Positions 60,340-64,000 of a stretch of 64,000 nucleotides of DNA are shown piece after piece (the stretch's first letter is position 1; the number at the start of each line of letters is the position of its first letter). The position numbers were made by a program, and so were the translations under genes. The notes beneath the pieces were generated by a model, which searched no databases, was not told the DNA's origin, and saw nothing but the letters and a program-made list of their open reading frames with translations. Source of the DNA: Alistipes timonensis JC136 (GTDB taxonomy: Bacteria; Bacteroidota; Bacteroidia; Bacteroidales; Rikenellaceae); the NCBI RefSeq assembly GCF_900107675.1, contig NZ_FNRI01000006.1:62001-126000 (forward strand), written 5' to 3'.

Positions 60340-61575
60340 TCAGAGGCTTTCGATCAACTTCTGCAGTTTGGGGATAATCACGCTCCAGTCGTAATGTTCA
60401 CGCACGTACACCGGGCCTTTTTCGCCCATCGTGCGGCGCAGTTCCGGATCGGAGAGCAGGCGGTGGAGTTTGTGGCGGAAATCCCGGCTGCTGTTGTACC
60501 AGAACGCCGCTCCGCTCGATTTGCAGTGGTCCTTCATCACGCGGCTGCGGCCGTTGACCAGCAGCGGCACGCGGTTCTGCATGGCTTCGAGCATCAGCAG
60601 CGAGAGGCTCTCCATGCGCGACGGGTTGACTATCACCGTGGCGTGGCGGATGATGGCGCTCTTCTCCTCGTCGGAGACGAATCCTGTGAAGATGATGTCG
60701 GGGGAGTCCGAGCGTTTGATGTCGAGCTCCGTGCCGCCCACCATCACCAGTTTGACCTCGCCGCCGTGCTTCTTCTTGTAGCGCAGGAAGTCGGGAATCA
60801 CCTTGGTGGTCTTCGACGGCGTGATGCGACCCAGGTAGAGCACATACTGGTCGGGCAGTCCGTATTTGGCCTTGACCTCTCCCCAATCCGCTGCCGGGGC
60901 CTCTTCGATGCCGCATCCTACCAGACTGTTCGGGGCCAGCGAAGCGCCGAATGCCCGGCTGCAGAGCCGCCGTTCGGCCGCGGTGTTGAAGGCGATGTGT
61001 CTGACGCGGGTGAACATCGGTGCGTTGATGCTGAAATAGAGCGGCTTGTCGGGGTGCACCAGCGGGATGAGGATCGTCTTTTCGGGGACGATCGTGCTGC
61101 CCAGCACCGGCTGGCTGAAGTAGAAATTCATGAAAAGGAAGGCCGCATATTCGTCCTTGTGCTGCTCGATGAACTCCAGCATTTGGGGCGTATGGTCCTC
61201 CTGCGACTCGTAGTACCGTTTTTCGGCTTCGAGGCTCATGGTCCATTCGGGATGCAGCGAGGAGATCAGGCGCAGCAACCCCATCCTTGCCAGTTGCAGA
61301 CGGATGCGGCGGGCCGTTTTGCACTTTTTGCGGTAGGCTCCGTGATGCTCTCCGTCGATGGGTGCGGGTTTGAACCGGCGGACCGTGACGCCGTTGACGG
61401 TGCTGACCCCTTCGGGGTAGTCGCTGGCAGGGTCGCGGAAAACCTTGGTCGTTGTGGTAAGTACTTCCACGTCGTAGTAGGGGCGCAACCGTTCAGCCAG
61501 CATGCGGCAATGGACTTCTGCGCCGCCGTTGACCTCGACTCCGTAGCGGATGATGATGAATGCTATTTTCTTCAT
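60340..61575 (-). CDS. Family 4 glycosyltransferase
   Basis: 411 residues with the two-Rossmann GT-B layout. IRYGVEVNGGAEVHCRMLAERL near the N-terminus is the acceptor-side Gly-rich loop. YVLYLGRITPSKTTKVIPDFL opens the C-terminal domain, and VNPSRMESLSLLMLEAM is the E-x7-E motif of GT4 enzymes. It should transfer a sugar from a nucleotide-sugar to a lipid or glycan acceptor. A longer frame to 61698 runs back into the terminator of the ribosomal genes, so the start is placed at 61575. No other surface-glycan genes are near, so the acceptor is unknown. Confidence 0.88.
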   Translation of the reverse strand: MKKIAFIIIRYGVEVNGGAEVHCRMLAERLRPYYDVEVLTTTTKVFRDPASDYPEGVSTVNGVTVRRFKPAPIDGEHHGAYRKKCKTARRIRLQLARMGLLRLISSLHPEWTMSLEAEKRYYESQEDHTPQMLEFIEQHKDEYAAFLFMNFYFSQPVLGSTIVPEKTILIPLVHPDKPLYFSINAPMFTRVRHIAFNTAAERRLCSRAFGASLAPNSLVGCGIEEAPAADWGEVKAKYGLPDQYVLYLGRITPSKTTKVIPDFLRYKKKHGGEVKLVMVGGTELDIKRSDSPDIIFTGFVSDEEKSAIIRHATVIVNPSRMESLSLLMLEAMQNRVPLLVNGRSRVMKDHCKSSGAAFWYNSSRDFRHKLHRLLSDPELRRTMGEKGPVYVREHYDWSVIIPKLQKLIESL

Positions 61576-61681
61576 GAAACACGTCGTAATCTCCCGGACG
61601 GGACCGACCGGATCGGGCCGTCTGGAATTTTCCGGATAAAAGTAACAAAAATATTTTATATCGCGGTGCTTTCCGGTCCCT

Positions 61682-61717
61682 AAAAACACAAAGGGCATCC
61701 CGAAAGATGCCCTTTGT
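61682..61717 (-). terminator. Terminator after rpmB-rpmG-DUF4295
   Basis: ACAAAGGGCATC (61688-61699) pairs with GATGCCCTTTGT (61706-61717), followed on the minus strand by a T run. A second small stem (TAAGAGT with ACTCTTA) lies at 61722-61738. Confidence 0.88.
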
Positions 61718-61742
61718 ATTTAAGAGTGTGACTCTTAAAATA

Positions 61743-61901
61743 CTATTTCTTCTCGTCGAAGAACTCTTTGATCTGGTCGTTGGGAACGATGCTCTCTTTG
61801 AACATGTATGCTCCGGTCTTGTCCGACTTGACCATCTTGATGCACTTGGTGAACTGCTTACCCGTGCCGGTTTTCAGTGTTGCGACTACTTTCTTTGCCA
61901 T
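61743..61901 (-). CDS. DUF4295 family protein
   Basis: 52 residues, beginning MAKKVVATLKTGTGKQFTK, highly basic, with TGAYMFKESIVPNDQIKEFF at the end. It is a small conserved Bacteroidetes protein always found after rpmG, and its basic character suggests a ribosome-associated role that has not been proven here. It is 13 bases after rpmG and closes the operon. Confidence 0.92.
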   Translation of the reverse strand: MAKKVVATLKTGTGKQFTKCIKMVKSDKTGAYMFKESIVPNDQIKEFFDEKK

Positions 61902-61914
61902 AAAGCTCTCTTAA

Positions 61915-62097
61915 CTATTTGATTTCACGGTGAACGGTGACACGCTTGAGGAACGGATTGTACTTCTTGCGCTCCAGACGGTCGGGGGTGTTTTTCTTGT
62001 TCTTGGTGGTGATGTAACGGGACATTCCCGCAACGCCGCTCTCTCTTTGTTCGGTGCACTCGAGGATGACCTGAACTCTGTTGCCTTTCTTTGCCAT
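61915..62097 (-). CDS. rpmG: 50S ribosomal protein L33
   Basis: 60 residues. MAKKGNRVQVILECTEQRES and SRYITTKNKKNTPDRLERKKYNP are the L33 signatures. The zinc-binding CxxC pairs of the metal form are absent, with only one Cys, so it is a zinc-independent type. It is 16 bases after rpmB. Confidence 0.96.
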   Translation of the reverse strand: MAKKGNRVQVILECTEQRESGVAGMSRYITTKNKKNTPDRLERKKYNPFLKRVTVHREIK

Positions 62098-62113
62098 TGG
62101 TTACTCGTTGTTT

Positions 62114-62347
62114 TTAGTACACGCTTTTGGGTGCGACAGCCTCGCGCAGGGCGACTGCAAGACCCTTCTTGTTAATTGTTTTCATGCCGGCAGCCGTTAC
62201 CTTCAGGGTAATCCAGCGGCCCTCCTGTTCCGACCAGAAGCGCTTGGTTTTCAGATTGGGACTGAATTTGCGCTTGGTCTTGTGGTGCGAGTGCGAGACG
62301 TTGTTGCCCACGATCGCTACCTTGCCTGTGATTTCGCAAACTTTCAT
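62114..62347 (-). CDS. rpmB: 50S ribosomal protein L28
   Basis: 77 residues. MKVCEITGKVAIVGNNVSHS and KTKRKFSPNLKTKRFW are typical of L28. One Cys and no zinc ribbon. First gene of rpmB-rpmG-DUF4295. Confidence 0.96.
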   Translation of the reverse strand: MKVCEITGKVAIVGNNVSHSHHKTKRKFSPNLKTKRFWSEQEGRWITLKVTAAGMKTINKKGLAVALREAVAPKSVY

Positions 62348-62387
62348 TGTTTGATAAATTTTTGGTTAAAACCCGATTAAGGGAGTG

Positions 62388-62395
62388 CAAATATA
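62388..62395 (-). promoter_or_regulatory. -7 box of rpmB-rpmG-DUF4295
   Basis: The minus strand reads TATATTTG, 40 bases before the rpmB start codon. Confidence 0.5.
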
Positions 62396-62433
62396 CAACC
62401 TTTTCGTCAAATACCAATAATCCCCGGCTTTTT

Positions 62434-64000
62434 TTATTCGGTGGGGATCGTCAGCAGGAACCGCGCGCCCCGGGTGAAGTCCGGGTCGAGGCGCACGTCG
62501 CCGCCGAGCGTGCGGGCGATCAGGCGGCAGACGGCCAGTCCGAGCCCGAGGCCCTGGTTGAACGAGTCGAGTTTGACGAAGCGTTCGAAGATGTGTTCGC
62601 GCTCCCCTTCGGGCACGCCGGGGCCTGCGTCCTCGACCGCGAAGGTGATGCTGCGCCCGTCCTCCGAGAGTGAATAGGAGAGCCCGACGCCCTGTTTGGG
62701 GTCGGTGAACCGCACGGCGTTGCGCAGCAGTTCGGTGAGCGCCTTGCCCAGCAGCAGGCACGAGGTGCGGATGCGGGGCGACCGGCCTTCCCCGTCGGAG
62801 GCGAAGCGGATTTCGGTGGCGAGCGGGGCGTGCTTCGACAGTTCGTCGATGCACCTGCGGCAGCAGGTGTCGACCTCCACCGCGGCGCGCGACGGCGGCG
62901 CCTCGGAGGATTCGATGTCGGCGATGTAGAGCACGTCGTCGATGAGTTTCTGCAGGTAGCCGCTGTTCTCGCGGATGATGTCGATGTAGGAACTGCGCTC
63001 GGGTTCGTCGTCCGGGGTTGTCGAGGCCAGTTCGGCGAATCCCACGATGGCGTTCAGCGGGGTGTTGATCTCGTGGGTGATGTTGCGGATGAAGACGCCC
63101 TTCATGCGGCTGCTCTCCTCGGCTGCCCGTTTGGCGCGTGCCAGCCCGCGGTTCAGCCGGGTCAGGATGACGATGAACGCCGTCGCCAGCAGCAGGATCA
63201 CACCCAGTCCGGTTTCGAACAGCCGGGCGCGGCGCAGCCGTTCGGCCTGCGCCTGCTGCCGGGCTTCGACCTTCTCGCGGTCGTGCCGTTCGACATCGAA
63301 CAGCGTGGCGAATTCGTTCAGCATCTCCTGGTTGTCGCTCTCGTATTTCTGCCGGGCCAGTGCCGCCTGCCGCGAAAGGTCCTCGGCGGCGGCTTTGTAG
63401 CTGCCCGTTTCGTAGAGGAGCGAGGCGCGGCTCGCCAGCATCGGAATATAGAAATAGTGCGACGAACCGAGGCTGTCCTTGGTCATTTCGTAGTTTGCCA
63501 ACTGCTTGTTGACGATCTCCAACGCCTTCTGGAAGTTGCGCGTACCCTTGTAAATCGTCAGTTCGATCTCCTCGATCTTGTTTTCAGAGACATACCCGCC
63601 GCTTTTTTCCCGGATCTCGCGCACCTGCTCTTCGGCGCTCTCGAAATCGCCCTGCATGGCCGCGAGGTTGGCCCGGGAGATCCGGGTGCGCCAGATATGT
63701 TCGGGGAGCAGGATGCGCTTCTCGGACATCCGGAGTGCCTCTTCGGCCTTGTCGTACTTCTGCTGCAGGGTGTACAGTTCGGCGAGCTGGAGGTACAGAT
63801 AGGAGGCGTCCACCTCCTTCAGGTTGTTCCGCTCGACCATCCCGATGCTTTTGGCGTAGGATTCGATGGCCGTGTCATAGAGGGATTTGGTGCGGTAAAT
63901 GTGCCCCAGCTGTTTGTAGGCTTCGGCGATCGCGGGCTTGTAGTCGTCGCGGATGGCCTGGTCGCGGAAGCGCTCCAGTTCATATTGCGCGAGGGTGTAT
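62434..64000 (-). CDS. TPR-containing sensor histidine kinase (5' end outside window)
   Basis: At least 522 codons; the frame is open at the right edge, so the N-terminus is missing. The visible part starts with TPR-like helices (YKQLGHIYRTKSLYDTAIESY, LAELYTLQQKYDKAEEAL). A coiled coil and one membrane helix (GLGVILLLATAFIVIL) follow, then the kinase with H-box FIRNITHEINTPLNAI and the ATPase motifs FAVEDAGPGVPEGE and GLGLGLAVCRLIA. No receiver or DNA-binding domain follows, so it needs a separate response regulator, which is not seen in the window. The signal is unknown. Confidence 0.88.
   Translation of the reverse strand, partial: YTLAQYELERFRDQAIRDDYKPAIAEAYKQLGHIYRTKSLYDTAIESYAKSIGMVERNNLKEVDASYLYLQLAELYTLQQKYDKAEEALRMSEKRILLPEHIWRTRISRANLAAMQGDFESAEEQVREIREKSGGYVSENKIEEIELTIYKGTRNFQKALEIVNKQLANYEMTKDSLGSSHYFYIPMLASRASLLYETGSYKAAAEDLSRQAALARQKYESDNQEMLNEFATLFDVERHDREKVEARQQAQAERLRRARLFETGLGVILLLATAFIVILTRLNRGLARAKRAAEESSRMKGVFIRNITHEINTPLNAIVGFAELASTTPDDEPERSSYIDIIRENSGYLQKLIDDVLYIADIESSEAPPSRAAVEVDTCCRRCIDELSKHAPLATEIRFASDGEGRSPRIRTSCLLLGKALTELLRNAVRFTDPKQGVGLSYSLSEDGRSITFAVEDAGPGVPEGEREHIFERFVKLDSFNQGLGLGLAVCRLIARTLGGDVRLDPDFTRGARFLLTIPTE

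Overview
The window is chromosomal DNA from a GC-rich member of the Bacteroidales, most likely Alistipes or a close relative in the Rikenellaceae. The evidence is a hybrid two-component system fused to an AraC domain, BACON and DUF4998 lipoprotein domains, a DUF4295 gene directly after rpmB-rpmG, and upstream boxes of the Bacteroidetes type TAnnTTTG (sometimes with TTTG about 19 bases upstream). The species assignment is inference. No tRNA, rRNA, CRISPR array, prophage or insertion sequence with a transposase was recognised.

Region 1 (1-14.5 kb, all on the minus strand) is a polysaccharide-use locus. It holds a GH88, two BNR_4 beta-propeller proteins, a GH105, a BACON lipoprotein cut by the left edge, a hybrid sensor/regulator, a heparinase II/III-like lyase and a separate AraC regulator. 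The enzyme set (candidate lyases plus two unsaturated-uronyl hydrolases) points to a uronic-acid-containing glycan. No SusC/SusD pair is visible. The hybrid regulator carries two runs of nine G, one early in the gene and one at its stop codon.

Region 2 (14.5-30.6 kb) is mostly housekeeping. It has two OmpH/Skp chaperones, bamA, uppS and nadK facing pdxJ, a GDSL hydrolase and a tRNA nucleotidyltransferase-like gene. These are followed by two EamA transporters separated by a cluster of small hairpins, a thioesterase, a threonylcarbamoyl-AMP synthase-like gene, a VOC protein, an esterase lipoprotein, a YebC-family gene, a membrane-anchored rubrerythrin relative and a small lipoprotein.

Region 3 (30.6-44.3 kb) contains pgi-gpsA, then the rod-shape operon mreB-mreC-mreD-mrdA-rodA running into a P-type calcium ATPase and a PAP2 phosphatase joined to an outer-membrane barrel, and finally gdhA.

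Region 4 (44.3-64 kb) starts with a large receiver plus PEP-synthase-like ATP-grasp protein facing a GNAT-like gene. It continues with a thioredoxin/barrel fusion, gcvT, a dihydroorotate-dehydrogenase-like gene, an HD protein, a split ThrE exporter, rny, a probable 6S RNA, zapA with a coiled-coil partner, and rimO-ftsY. Two extra genes then separate ftsY from the rpmB-rpmG-DUF4295 cluster, and a TPR histidine kinase runs off the right edge.

The most unusual signals are in the spacers. Short repeat units are bounded at both ends by TAnnTTTG promoter boxes and sit directly upstream of nadK, the ThrE operon, ftsY and the zapA operon. Their internal hairpins keep pairing while the sequence changes. 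Two foldback elements of about 120 bases begin directly at the stop codons of the YebC gene and mreB, again with arms that covary. These look like undescribed or poorly described interspersed regulatory elements.
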